This document shows positions 33,638 to 41,496 of a stretch of DNA of 41,572 nucleotides, piece after piece (the stretch's first letter is position 1; each line of letters opens with the position of its first letter). This DNA comes from an uncultured Pseudomonadota bacterium (GTDB taxonomy: Bacteria > Myxococcota_A > UBA9160 > PR03), in the NCBI GenBank assembly GCA_900696485.1, contig CAADGG010000050.1, positions 1 to 41,572 on the forward strand, read 5' to 3'. The notes beneath the pieces were generated by a model, which worked only from the letters and a program-made list of their open reading frames with translations, was not told the DNA's origin and made no database searches. Made by a program: the position numbers and the translations under genes.

Positions 33638-34047
33638 CCAGCGTCCCGCCGCACGCGCCGCTCGGCCCGGTGCTGCGACGCTATCTGCTGTTCCAGGTGC
33701 CGGGGTGGGTGCTGATCGGTACCGGCGTCCTGGCCGCCCGGCACTGGTGGGGTCTGTCGATCGGCTGGGCGCTCGTGATCGTGGGCGCCTGGATCGCGAA
33801 GGACGCCGTGCTGTTCCCGCTCGTCCGCCGCGCCTACGAGCCCGACGGCGCCGCACCACACGGTCCGATCGGCGCATACGGCGTCGCGGATACCGCCATC
33901 GACCCGGAGGGCTGGGTGCGCGTCGGACCGGAACGCTGGCGCGCGCGTTGCGCGCCCGACGCCCGAAACCCGATCCCGGCCGGCAGCGCGGTCCGGGTCG
34001 TGGGGCTGCACGGGCACGAACTGATCGTAGACGTGAAGGAACACTGA
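33634..34047 (+). CDS. NfeD-like small membrane protein
   Basis: The 137-residue protein has two hydrophobic segments (about residues 16-34 and 38-60) followed by a C-terminal OB-fold-like domain ending GSAVRVVGLHGHELIVDVKEH. This is the short NfeD layout (membrane anchor plus soluble OB fold). Such proteins often sit beside SPFH/stomatin proteins or membrane proteases, but neither is here. Its start is fixed by a 4-base ATGA overlap with the aldehyde dehydrogenase gene. The sequence contains VADTAIDPEGWVRVGPERWRA, quoted in part, which is the start of the OB region. Function is not known. Confidence 0.8.
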   Translation: MTSVPPHAPLGPVLRRYLLFQVPGWVLIGTGVLAARHWWGLSIGWALVIVGAWIAKDAVLFPLVRRAYEPDGAAPHGPIGAYGVADTAIDPEGWVRVGPERWRARCAPDARNPIPAGSAVRVVGLHGHELIVDVKEH

Positions 34048-34092
34048 TGGTGCTCACTGACTTCGGGTCGTCGTGAACCTCGCGGTGCCTCA

Positions 34093-34206
34093 CTCTGGAA
34101 CCGCATCTTCCCCGATCCCGCGATGACGCTGGCTGCCGTCGACCGGCTCGTGCACCACAGCGCGCTCTTCGAACTCAACGTCGAGAGCTGCCGCTGCCGC
34201 GCGAGT
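34093..34206 (+). pseudogene. Fragment of IS21-type istB ATPase gene
   Basis: The translated segment LWNRIFPDPAMTLAAVDRLV followed by HHSALFELNVESCR matches the C-terminus of IstB, the ATP-binding helper of IS21-family transposition (DP-MT-AAVDRLVHHS-ELN-ESYR pattern). The rest of istB, istA and terminal repeats are absent. It begins about 45 bases after the NfeD-like stop and merges into unrelated sequence after about residue 38. No other gene could be supported in 34048-34290. Confidence 0.75.
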
Positions 34207-34290
34207 TCCAGAGCTCTTGATGAGGCACGCGCCGAGCTGGGCGATGCTGTCGGCGAGGATCCTCTCGATCTCGCGACAGCGGATACGCGA

Positions 34291-34734
34291 CTACAGCGCC
34301 TGATCGGCGAAGAGCTGATCGATCACTGGATCCATTTTGGCTTTCGTCCCCTGCCACTTGAACATCGAATACCCTCCCCCACCCCGGAGGTGAAACTCGC
34401 CGTAGCCTACTTGGAGGCCATCACGTTCGACACGTATCTCGGCGTGCGCGAGGTAGGGGGCGAGATCCCAGGACCGGCGCGCAGTGTACGTAACGATGAA
34501 CTCGCAATCAGCGGGGGGATCGCCGGCGAAAACGAAGGAACGAACACCGTTCCGGGAGAGCCCGTCTCGAAGAACAGGCAGGAAGTCACTTACCTGGACC
34601 GCCGGATTCCTCTCGATGCAGACATTCGCCATCTTCGAGCGATCCTCGATCGGACGAACCTTGACCGCGGTACAGGCAGACAGAGCGACAACGAGTATCG
34701 CCGGTATCCCGGCGTAGTACTTGACCACATTCAT
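34291..34734 (-). CDS. Small lipoprotein (Sbal_3080-like)
   Basis: The 147-residue protein has a lipoprotein signal peptide with the lipobox LSAC (Cys21 lipidated), so it should attach to a membrane facing the periplasm. The mature part has CIERNPAVQVSDFLPVLRDG, then CEFIVTYTARRSWDLAPYLAHA and KWQGTKAKMDPVIDQLF. These recall the Sbal_3080 lipoprotein family, whose role is unknown. The ATG at 34734 follows GGGAG; a 14-codon longer reading is unlikely. Base composition is less GC-rich than in neighbouring core genes. It sits between fragments of istB and hsdM and appears intact. Confidence 0.75.
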   Translation of the reverse strand: MNVVKYYAGIPAILVVALSACTAVKVRPIEDRSKMANVCIERNPAVQVSDFLPVLRDGLSRNGVRSFVFAGDPPADCEFIVTYTARRSWDLAPYLAHAEIRVERDGLQVGYGEFHLRGGGGYSMFKWQGTKAKMDPVIDQLFADQAL

Positions 34735-34763
34735 AGTGACTCCCAATGTCTCGAGATCGGCGA

Positions 34764-35075
34764 CTACTCCTGCCAAGCCGGCCGTCGGAGCTGTCCGCTG
34801 TCCGGCGCCCCGTCTCGAGTCACGCCGCCCAGTGTCTCGCCGCAGAGGAGGATCGGCACGCCGGATGGCTTGGCTTTAGGCCTGCGTCCGTTCCCTTCGC
34901 AGATAGCGAGTACGACAATGGTTGCCTGAAGCCACTGCGCGTGCTCGCCGGCCATCTCGAGAAAGAGCAGGAACGTGAGCTGCTCGGGATCGCCCTGGTA
35001 CGAAAGCCCGTCGTCGTGCAGGACGTGGCAGTAGGACCAGAGCTTCTGGACGATGCGGTTCGCGGCGTCGCCCAT
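34764..35075 (-). pseudogene. N-terminal fragment of type I restriction HsdM
   Basis: The reading MGDAANRIVQKLWSYCHVL, DDGLSY and EQLTFLLFLEMAGE closely follows the first 45 residues of HsdM, the methyltransferase subunit of type I restriction systems (IVQKLWNYCNVLRDDGLSYGDYVEQLTYLLFLKMADE-like). After about residue 47 the similarity stops, and the next 56 residues before the stop resemble nothing I know. The catalytic NPPF motif and the hsdS and hsdR genes are absent. It lacks a ribosome site. It looks like a scar from a lost restriction island. Confidence 0.8.
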
Positions 35076-35167
35076 GCGGTCAGCGTCACGGAGCGCGGCT
35101 CCTCGGCCCTCGCCGAGGCGTCGAGCACCTCGGTCGAGATCGGGTTGCCTTGGTCGCCGTAGTCGAG

Positions 35168-36361
35168 CTAGCGGTCCGTGCGCTCCTCGTACTCACCCGT
35201 CCGGATCATGCCCCCCTGACCCGAGCCTCCAGATGCGGACGCACTCCGCGCGAGACGGTCGACTGTCTCCGCCAGTCGCGTTCCCGCTCCGGACCGAGAG
35301 AGCTGCAGCAACTCATTGAGCCCGCTCGCACTGCGGAAGTGCAGCTCCTCGTAGCGCACCACCGGGAGCTGACGGTTGTTCTTGAAGCGGCGATCCGGCC
35401 CGCCGCTGCGGTTGACGTATTGCCACGTGGTGTCGACGACCTCCGCGTCGCGCGGGACGGCTCCCTCCTCCACGAATCGAGTAGCAGACTGTTCGAGCTG
35501 CAGGTCGGCATAGGAGACGGCACCGACATGTGCGCTCGTGAAGACCAGCACTCGATCGGGAAACAGGTAGAGGGTTTCGCGCCCACACGGAATGGACGGC
35601 ACTGCGATGTTCGTCTTGATGATGGCTGGAGGTGTCGTTCCCAGAGACACCTGCTTGCGACGAACGGCCGTCGTCGCTCCGCCGCTTCGCTTCCAATCGC
35701 CAGTGGCGCTCGCCGCCTCTACGTGCCAGATCGCGGCGCAGTCCCGGAGGTCCGCGAAGGCGTCGTGCAACGCCTGGTACTCGCGCTCTGCATCGCCCTC
35801 GAACTCATAGAAGAGAACCACTGACTTCCCCAGCTCGTCGCATCGGTGAGCGAACACGGAGGCAACTGCGGTCGCGACCACGAGCGTGCCGAAGACCAAC
35901 ACGGGTGCCCACGACGGAATCGTGGGTTGGGCTTGCCAGGCGGCCGCCGCCGCACCGAGGGAGAGGAGCGAACCGACCGCGAGCACTGGTCCGGCCCGAC
36001 GAGAAAGCGCTCGCTTTTCCGAGATCTCGCGGAGCAGCTCCTCCGAGGAGGAGTCGCGCATCGCAGAGGTATCGCCGCTCTCTATCTCGTGCAGCCCGTC
36101 CTGTTCCGGAACGGGATGCCGCGTCTCTCCTCCTGCCGGCGCGGAGCGCGGAAGACGTCGCCCACCTGCTCCGCCTCCACCGCCGAACGCCGGGAGCGCA
36201 GTGCGGTAGTAGAGACCGTGACGCCCCATGTGGACGTAGTTGCCACGCGGGCTCATGCCGACTCGCGCGCCGCGCACGCCGACCGAGACGCCGACACCCG
36301 ACTTGGACAGATTGAAGCGGAACGGCCCGACCCGAACGCTGTCTCGGATGAAGAAGCTCAC
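35168..36361 (-). CDS. DUF4236-containing membrane protein
   Basis: The 397-residue protein begins with DUF4236 (about residues 1-55): FIRDSVRVGPFRFNLSKSGVGVSVGVRGARVG in family form, quoted only by its ends FIRDS and GARVG. A Gly-rich linker, a charged stretch and two hydrophobic segments (about 125-175) follow. The C-terminal 190 residues (VVLFYEFEGDAEREYQALHD onward) look like a soluble sensor or binding domain also found in other DUF4236 proteins. I chose the GTG at 36361 because it makes a GTGA overlap with the K+ channel gene upstream. The function of DUF4236 is unknown. The coupling suggests a channel-linked membrane or defence-like role, which is only inference. Confidence 0.85.
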   Translation of the reverse strand: MSFFIRDSVRVGPFRFNLSKSGVGVSVGVRGARVGMSPRGNYVHMGRHGLYYRTALPAFGGGGGAGGRRLPRSAPAGGETRHPVPEQDGLHEIESGDTSAMRDSSSEELLREISEKRALSRRAGPVLAVGSLLSLGAAAAAWQAQPTIPSWAPVLVFGTLVVATAVASVFAHRCDELGKSVVLFYEFEGDAEREYQALHDAFADLRDCAAIWHVEAASATGDWKRSGGATTAVRRKQVSLGTTPPAIIKTNIAVPSIPCGRETLYLFPDRVLVFTSAHVGAVSYADLQLEQSATRFVEEGAVPRDAEVVDTTWQYVNRSGGPDRRFKNNRQLPVVRYEELHFRSASGLNELLQLSRSGAGTRLAETVDRLARSASASGGSGQGGMIRTGEYEERTDR

Positions 36362-37113
36362 GACCACGGTCCCTTGTTCTTGTGCAGCGCCTCCACCGCG
36401 GCGCGCAGTAGAGCCACTTCCTCGCGCAGCGCGTCCCGCTCGCTCGTCTCACGGGCGGTAGCCGGTCTGAGGAACCAGCTCGCAAGGAGCCCAGAAAGCG
36501 TCCCGAAGAGTCCCACCTCTGCCGCCATCAGAAAGCCGGCAACCACACGGCCCTCAGGCGTGACGGGAAAGCGGTCGCCGTAGCCGACGGTCGTGATCGT
36601 GACGAATGCCCACCAGACGGCGTCTTCAGCAGTTCGGATGTTGCTCTCGTGCCCGATTTCGAACTGCAACACCGACGCGCTCGCGACGACGAGGAGCAAC
36701 AACGCTACGAGGCTGGCCGCCAGGAAGGTACTCTCGGCGCGTCGCTCTAGAATGAGCTGCGCTAGCAGTCTACTAGCGCGCAAGCCTCGCAGCACTCGGA
36801 AGATTCGAAAGATGCGCGCGACGCGTCCAACGCGGGCGATCTCCAGCATGGGAATGGAGGAGAGCAGGTCGAGCCAGCCCCACGTGAGGAAGTAGTGGGT
36901 CCGGCTCGGCGCTCGCCACAAGCAGTACAGGAAGTCGACGAAGAAGACGACGCAGATGGCGAAGTCCGCATACTGCAGAACGATCGCGCTCTCCGGTGTC
37001 AAGTCTGCAGTCGTCTGCATCCCGAGCGCCAAGATGGCGAAGATGCAGAGTGCGAGCATGAAGACCTGGTACAGAGGCGCGGCCGCCTGCTCGGATGTCG
37101 CCTGGTCCGCCAC
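36358..37113 (-). CDS. Voltage-gated-type potassium channel
   Basis: The 251-residue protein has six hydrophobic segments in the S1-S6 order. S4 carries regularly spaced arginines (RVGRVARIFRIFRVLRGLRASR, quoted as its first part RVGRVARIFRIFRVLRG), the voltage-sensor pattern. The pore loop has the potassium filter TTVGYGD in FVTITTVGYGDRFPV. The C-terminus ends in a coiled-coil-like REEVALLRAAVEAL that may tetramerise the channel. GTG at 37113 is favoured because GGAGG lies 5 bases before it; the GTG at 37119 is the other candidate. It is the first gene of a coupled pair with the DUF4236 gene and has a lower GC content than its neighbours. Confidence 0.92.
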   Translation of the reverse strand: MADQATSEQAAAPLYQVFMLALCIFAILALGMQTTADLTPESAIVLQYADFAICVVFFVDFLYCLWRAPSRTHYFLTWGWLDLLSSIPMLEIARVGRVARIFRIFRVLRGLRASRLLAQLILERRAESTFLAASLVALLLLVVASASVLQFEIGHESNIRTAEDAVWWAFVTITTVGYGDRFPVTPEGRVVAGFLMAAEVGLFGTLSGLLASWFLRPATARETSERDALREEVALLRAAVEALHKNKGPWS

Positions 37114-37166
37114 CGCCACCTCCGCGAAAGCACTCCCAGGGCAAGCTCCGCGGCCATCCTAGCCCA

Positions 37167-37279
37167 GATAATGCACGAAGGCTGAAAGAACGAAGGCCTC
37201 GGATGCGCCAGAAACCGGTTGTCGCACCCGTTTCTCACCCGTCCAGAGACCCTCGTCCTTTCAGCCTTCGCGCATTATC
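37167..37279. repeat. 113-bp imperfect palindrome, MITE-like
   Basis: The left end GATAATGCACGAAGGCTGAA returns in inverted form at the right end (complement of GATAATGCGCGAAGGCTGAA). Over the outer 30 bases only three or four differ, and pairing goes on with gaps to the centre (AGAAAC against GTTTCT). It contains no open frame and lies between the K+ channel promoter region and a gene fragment. The shape fits a miniature inverted-repeat element. No cognate transposase was seen. Confidence 0.75.
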
Positions 37280-37352
37280 CGGTTCGCAACAGCATGCAGC
37301 GAACGGCGCTGCGCGCCGCCGCTGATGCTGAGTATTGGGCGGCGAACGGGAG

Positions 37353-37463
37353 ATGCCGTTGAGCTGGGACGCAATCGGTGCAGTCGCACAGCTTCTCGAT
37401 GCGATCGGGGTCATCGCCTCGCTGGCGTACCTTGCTATCCAGATTCGACGGAAGTCTCTCGAC
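37353..37463 (+). pseudogene. N-terminal fragment of a small membrane protein gene
   Basis: An ATG at 37353, after a GGGAG site, starts MPLSWDAIGAVAQLLDAIGV followed by IASLAYLAIQIRR. This is the common start of a family of hypothetical bacterial proteins with one N-terminal helix (W-AIGA...LYLA-QIR). After IQIRR the frame runs on through unrelated sequence and repeat copy C, so only the first 35 or so codons remain. The base sequence from 37464 to 37595 shows nothing else that I can identify. Confidence 0.55.
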
Positions 37464-37595
37464 ACCTCGAACTTCGGTCTCAACAGCCAGCGGCCGTCCA
37501 CTTCCCGACCCGGCCTCGCAGACCGTCATCGCGATGCGGACAGCAGCAGCGGTCTCGGAGTCGATCCAAGGGTGATCGGGTATCGCGAAAGTTGC

Positions 37596-37745
37596 TCGAA
37601 CGGGCGGGAGGCGCACACCCGGAGCCGAACTCCGCAGGCGGTCGTCCGGCAGCGTGCGAAGCGCCGGAGCACGTCCGCCGAGGCCCTCGGCGGAGGGTGT
37701 GCGCCTCCCGCCCGCCTCCGAGCCACGCCGGCCGATTCTCGGCAA
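37596..37745. repeat. Dispersed structured repeat, copy C
   Basis: Perfect 19-bp inverted arms (37602-37620, GGGCGGGAGGCGCACACCC, and 37695-37713) enclose 74 bases that hold a perfect 9-bp hairpin (37674-37694) and at least one weaker one. The right end carries the family end CGGCCGATTCTCGGCAA. Thus C folds like a cloverleaf. It lies about 60 bp after the stop of the penicillin acylase gene, in the same relative position as copies A and B to their genes. Confidence 0.85.
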
Positions 37746-37804
37746 CCACCCCACCGCGCGCTCCTGCGGAGGCCGGCAGCATGTTTCCGGCGAGGTCGCC
37801 CCCC

Positions 37805-40800
37805 CTACACGCGCCCGCGCCGCCGCGCGAGCCGGGACAGGGCCACCAGCGCCACGAGGCCCTGCAGCACCGCGCCGGGCTCGGGCACCAGCAGGCGGTC
37901 CTGTGGCGCGTCGTCGAAGCCGTCGAGGGCGCCGTCGCCGTCCGTGTCGGAGCGGGTCGGGTCGCTGCCGGCGAGGGACTCGCCGAGCAGGTCGAGACCG
38001 TCGCCGTCGTCGTCGGACGTGGCGGCGACGTCGATCACGCCGAAGTACCAGCGCGGGAAGCCGTCGAGGATCCCGTCGCCATTGCTGTCCCCGCTCGGGG
38101 CGGTGGCGAGGTCCTGCGACACCGACAGCATCGGGACGAAACGCCAGTCGCGCCAGATCGGATGCAGGCTCGTGACGTTCGGATCGATGGCGCTCACGCC
38201 GGCGAGGCCGCCTTCGATGTGCGCGCTCTGCCCGAGCGGGAAGATGAACTCGCCGCGTACGGGGCTGCCGACCTCGACGATCTGCTCGTAGGTTCCGCGG
38301 TTGCCGCTCGGAATCGGCGGAAACTCGAGCGCCGAGAAGAGCTCCGAGAGCCCCGACAGCGGGTGGTCGAAGCGGTTGTCCGGACGCGGCAGGTCATCCG
38401 GAATCCCGCCGGCGGCCACCGTCGCGAAGGCGTCCCGGACGACGAGCTTCCAGTCCGTGCCGCCGAAGTAGTCGCCAGGGAACGAGTTCGGTCGCGCCCC
38501 CGGGACGTCGCCGGCCGCCGCGTCGATCGCGTGAATGACCAGCGCCTCGCCGTCCGAACCGCCCGGCACGCCGAGCGCACCGAACTCGTCGCCGTAGATC
38601 GCCGTGCCGATCGCGGAGAACACGCTCTTCAGGACCGTCATCTCGCCGGCCAGCGTCGCGTCGGCGACGGGATCGACGAGGTTGCGGCCGAACTCCGGCG
38701 TGCCGTTCCACTGCTCGAGCTGCGCGAGCACCGTGTCGACGTCCGGGTCGCCGCCGTTGCCGACGGCGTCGACGGCTTCGCGCAGGCGCGGAATCAGGTA
38801 GCGGCCGAAGCGCCCGCGGCCGTCGAGACCGGCGACCGCCGCATTGAGCTGCCGCTGCTTGGCGCGATCCCACTGGTCCTCGGCCGCGAGGCGCTCGAGC
38901 AGGAATGCGACGCGGTGGTTGCGACCGAAGCCGTCGCCGGGATCCGCCGTCGCCGCCTTGTTGTTCCAGTTCGCCGTGAAGCCCTCGGCCGGGTTCACCG
39001 CTTCCGGAATCCCGAGGATCTCCTGCACCTCGAAGTGATCCCCAGCCGCCGGCACCACGCCGAACGGACTTTCGACGGTCACGGTGTCGTCGTCGTTGCC
39101 GGCGATGCGGCGGGTCTGCTTGAGGCCGCTGGCGGACACGACCGACACGATCCATTCGCTCGGCAGCGTCGACGGATCGTCGTAGCGGGCGTTCAGCAGC
39201 AGCGGCGCAAGCATGCGCCCGGCGAACGCACCGGTCGCCGTCAGCGTCGTTGCGCTGGCGGCGTCGAGCGTCCCGTCGAGCGCGACGAGCGGGTTGGCGA
39301 GCGCCCCGTCGATCGGCAGCCGCACGTCGCCGCCGTCCTGGCGCACGCGGGCGAAGCCGGAGGACCAGAAGCCGATGTTGCCGGGCTGCCCCGGATCCGT
39401 GCCGATGCCGTTCCACGCCAGATTGTCGGCAGCGAAGAAATTGTGTGTCGTCGGAATCAGCCGGGCTCCGGCGCGCACGTCGAGGATCGACGTCGCACGC
39501 TGGTACTGCGCGAAGCCCAGCACGGCGGTGGTCTCCTCGAGCCACGCGGCCGAGTCGATCGCGACGGCGATGATCTTGCCGGTCGGGCCGACCGCGACGT
39601 ACGAGGAGCCGGCCGCGGGCGGCGGGGCGAACGCGACGCCCACCGCGATCGTATCGACATCCGGGACGGCCGAGATGCTGCGGATCTGGCCGACGCCGGC
39701 GCCGCCGAGGATCGCGACGTGCCCGCCGACCAGGCCCGCGTCGAAGCCGGCCCCCACCGCGACGAGCTGTGTGTCGCTGCCGTCGGTCGCCGTGCCGCGG
39801 GCGTCACCGAGAAAGTCCAGCACCGGGCGCGTGCCGCCGTTGCCGTGGCGCGCGTGGCTGCGCCAGAACTCCTGCGCGAGTTCGCCGGTGACGAGCCGGA
39901 ACCGTTCGGTCCGCCGCGAGAGCGGCGCCGGCGTGCCCTCGTCGACGTAGCGGATCGCGTCGGCGTCCTCGAGGACGATCTCCTCGAACACGGTATCGAG
40001 GACCGGCAGTTGCGCCGTCGTGGTGGTCCACGCCACTTGGTCGGTGTGGCCGATCAGCACCAGCGGCGCCCCGACGAACTCCATGCCGTTGCCGCGGATC
40101 CCGCCCGGCTCGGCGCTGCGGTTCTCGGCGTAGTGCATGATCGACGGCGTCAGCTCGCCGGTCTGCGGGAACCCGCCGATCCACGGATGGCCGGTCGCGG
40201 ACTTGCCGGGTCCGATCGCCCACGCGTAGCTGCCGAGCTTCGGCCACGCCCCGAGGCGGCTGGCGCGCGCCGCGCGAGCGGCCTGTCGCTCCTCGCGCAA
40301 CGCGAGGGCGCCGGCGTAGTCGTAGGCCGGAAAGCGCTGGGCGAGCCGCGCCGGAGCGGAACTTCGCAGCGCTGCCAGCGGGCCGCCGAAGCCCGGGGTC
40401 GTGGCATCCGGGACCGACACCGGCGCCAGCGGGTCGTTGAGGAAGCGCCGGTCGTCCCAGATCGCCGGCCCGGTCTCGTTGCCATGCTGGGCCATCAGCG
40501 TCTGCAGCTCCGCGAAGAGCCGCTCCGAGAAGCCGCCGAGCCCGAAGTTCCGGACCTGCAGCGCGCCGATCGCGACGGCGATCTCCGGCGTGAATTGGAA
40601 GCCCGCCGTCGGCCATTCGCCGCCGGGCGGTGCGAAGAACGGATCCACCTGATCCGAGAGATCGGTCCGGGTGCCGAACAGATCGTCGCCGAGCCGAAGC
40701 AGCGCCCCGCGCAGCAGCGAGACCTCGATCGGCTGCGGGAGCGTGCCGGCGTAGACCGCCTCGATCGTGTCGTTGACGCCCTTGCAGTACTCGAGGATCA

Positions 40801-41191
40801 GCGCGCGCTCGGCGGCGGGGAGCGCGTCGAACATGCGATCGAATTCGGACGACGTGTATCCGAGCCGTCGCGTCTCGATGTCATCGGCGAGGAAGCTGCC
40901 GCTTTCGTCGAACAGCCCGAACGCCTGCGACAGCGTCCCGCGCGCCACCCGGCCGATCAGGATGATCTGTCCGAGCCGGTCCTTCGCGACCTCCCGGCCG
41001 TTCTCGCGCGCGAGCTCGAGGTCGGTGTCGGCGAACAGGTGCGGCAGGCCGAACGCGGGCTCGCGCACCGTCACCGCGGCGGCGTTCGCGGCGGGCGGCG
41101 CGAGGGCGACGGCGAGCGCGAGCAGCGCCGGCGCGAAAGCGGACGGACGCAGAAGCAGAGAGACGAGTGCGGGCGTGCGTGTGATCGACAT
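37805..41191 (-). CDS. Surface-anchored penicillin acylase-family hydrolase (PEP-CTERM)
   Basis: The 1128-residue protein is an N-terminal-nucleophile amidase of the penicillin/AHL acylase type. A signal peptide (about residues 1-38) precedes the alpha part. The precursor should cut itself before Ser321 in GSYAWAIGPGKSATG, and an NGMEFVGAPLVLIGHTDQVAW block follows. Two beta modules of about 60-80 residues (472-535 and 648-725) are inserted and are related to each other. The C-terminal part has calcium-type DxDxDG repeats (DSNGDGILDGF from 1035, DDDGDGLD, DTDGDGALDGF). It ends with VPEPGAVLQGLVALVALSRLA-RRR, an exosortase signal. It probably cleaves N-acyl amides at the cell surface. Length is well above the usual 750-850. 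GGAAGGGGGG lies before the ATG. Confidence 0.92.
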   Translation of the reverse strand: MSITRTPALVSLLLRPSAFAPALLALAVALAPPAANAAAVTVREPAFGLPHLFADTDLELARENGREVAKDRLGQIILIGRVARGTLSQAFGLFDESGSFLADDIETRRLGYTSSEFDRMFDALPAAERALILEYCKGVNDTIEAVYAGTLPQPIEVSLLRGALLRLGDDLFGTRTDLSDQVDPFFAPPGGEWPTAGFQFTPEIAVAIGALQVRNFGLGGFSERLFAELQTLMAQHGNETGPAIWDDRRFLNDPLAPVSVPDATTPGFGGPLAALRSSAPARLAQRFPAYDYAGALALREERQAARAARASRLGAWPKLGSYAWAIGPGKSATGHPWIGGFPQTGELTPSIMHYAENRSAEPGGIRGNGMEFVGAPLVLIGHTDQVAWTTTTAQLPVLDTVFEEIVLEDADAIRYVDEGTPAPLSRRTERFRLVTGELAQEFWRSHARHGNGGTRPVLDFLGDARGTATDGSDTQLVAVGAGFDAGLVGGHVAILGGAGVGQIRSISAVPDVDTIAVGVAFAPPPAAGSSYVAVGPTGKIIAVAIDSAAWLEETTAVLGFAQYQRATSILDVRAGARLIPTTHNFFAADNLAWNGIGTDPGQPGNIGFWSSGFARVRQDGGDVRLPIDGALANPLVALDGTLDAASATTLTATGAFAGRMLAPLLLNARYDDPSTLPSEWIVSVVSASGLKQTRRIAGNDDDTVTVESPFGVVPAAGDHFEVQEILGIPEAVNPAEGFTANWNNKAATADPGDGFGRNHRVAFLLERLAAEDQWDRAKQRQLNAAVAGLDGRGRFGRYLIPRLREAVDAVGNGGDPDVDTVLAQLEQWNGTPEFGRNLVDPVADATLAGEMTVLKSVFSAIGTAIYGDEFGALGVPGGSDGEALVIHAIDAAAGDVPGARPNSFPGDYFGGTDWKLVVRDAFATVAAGGIPDDLPRPDNRFDHPLSGLSELFSALEFPPIPSGNRGTYEQIVEVGSPVRGEFIFPLGQSAHIEGGLAGVSAIDPNVTSLHPIWRDWRFVPMLSVSQDLATAPSGDSNGDGILDGFPRWYFGVIDVAATSDDDGDGLDLLGESLAGSDPTRSDTDGDGALDGFDDAPQDRLLVPEPGAVLQGLVALVALSRLARRRGRV

Positions 41192-41310
41192 CGAGCCCCC
41201 CTTCCGGCCGTCACGGTACGCGGGTCGAGGGGGAATGCCTAGTGTCCTGGCTCAGAAGTTCGCCTGCCTTCGATCGCGTCTCGGTGCACGCCCAGCCAGG
41301 AGGAGCGCCC

Positions 41311-41496
41311 TGAGGGGCTTGCCGAGCATCGGCCGCTGGCGCAGGCGCACCGACGGGCGGAAGACGCACACCCGGAGCCGTAATCCGGAGGCGGCCGTAC
41401 CAAAGCCGTACGCAGCGCCGAAGCTCGTCCGCCGAGGACATCGGCGCAGGGTGTGCGCCTTCCGCCCGCCTCCGAACCTCGTCGGCCGATGCTCGG
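41311..41496 (+). repeat. Dispersed structured repeat, copy E (full length)
   Basis: This is the most complete copy: left end GGGGCTTGCCGAGCATCGGC, arms at 41355-41373 and 41449-41467 (19 bp, one mismatch), and a core with small stems (CGCCGA/TCGGCG among them). Bases from 41383 match window positions 1-115. It lies upstream of the penicillin acylase gene, unlike copies A-C. Its right end passes directly into the 19-bp tandem array. Between 41192 and 41310 only the acylase leader is expected. Confidence 0.85.

Noticed and set aside
34123..34929. 268-codon plus-strand frame after the istB fragment
   Set aside because: Only its first codons match IstB; the rest is antisense to the lipoprotein gene and has no family pattern.
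37167..37279. Integron attC site
   Set aside because: The palindrome has a fitting size, but the ends lack the RYYYAAC and GTTRRRY core sites and no integrase is present.
37325..41242. 1305-codon open frame on the plus strand opposite the penicillin acylase gene
   Set aside because: High GC content keeps the antisense frame open. The product is Arg/Glu-rich with no domain, while the minus strand encodes a full acylase with signal peptide and anchor.
41225..41262. Sigma-54-like TGGCTCA-N4-TTCGC near the acylase start
   Set aside because: It is on the wrong strand for the acylase gene and lacks the TTGC element.
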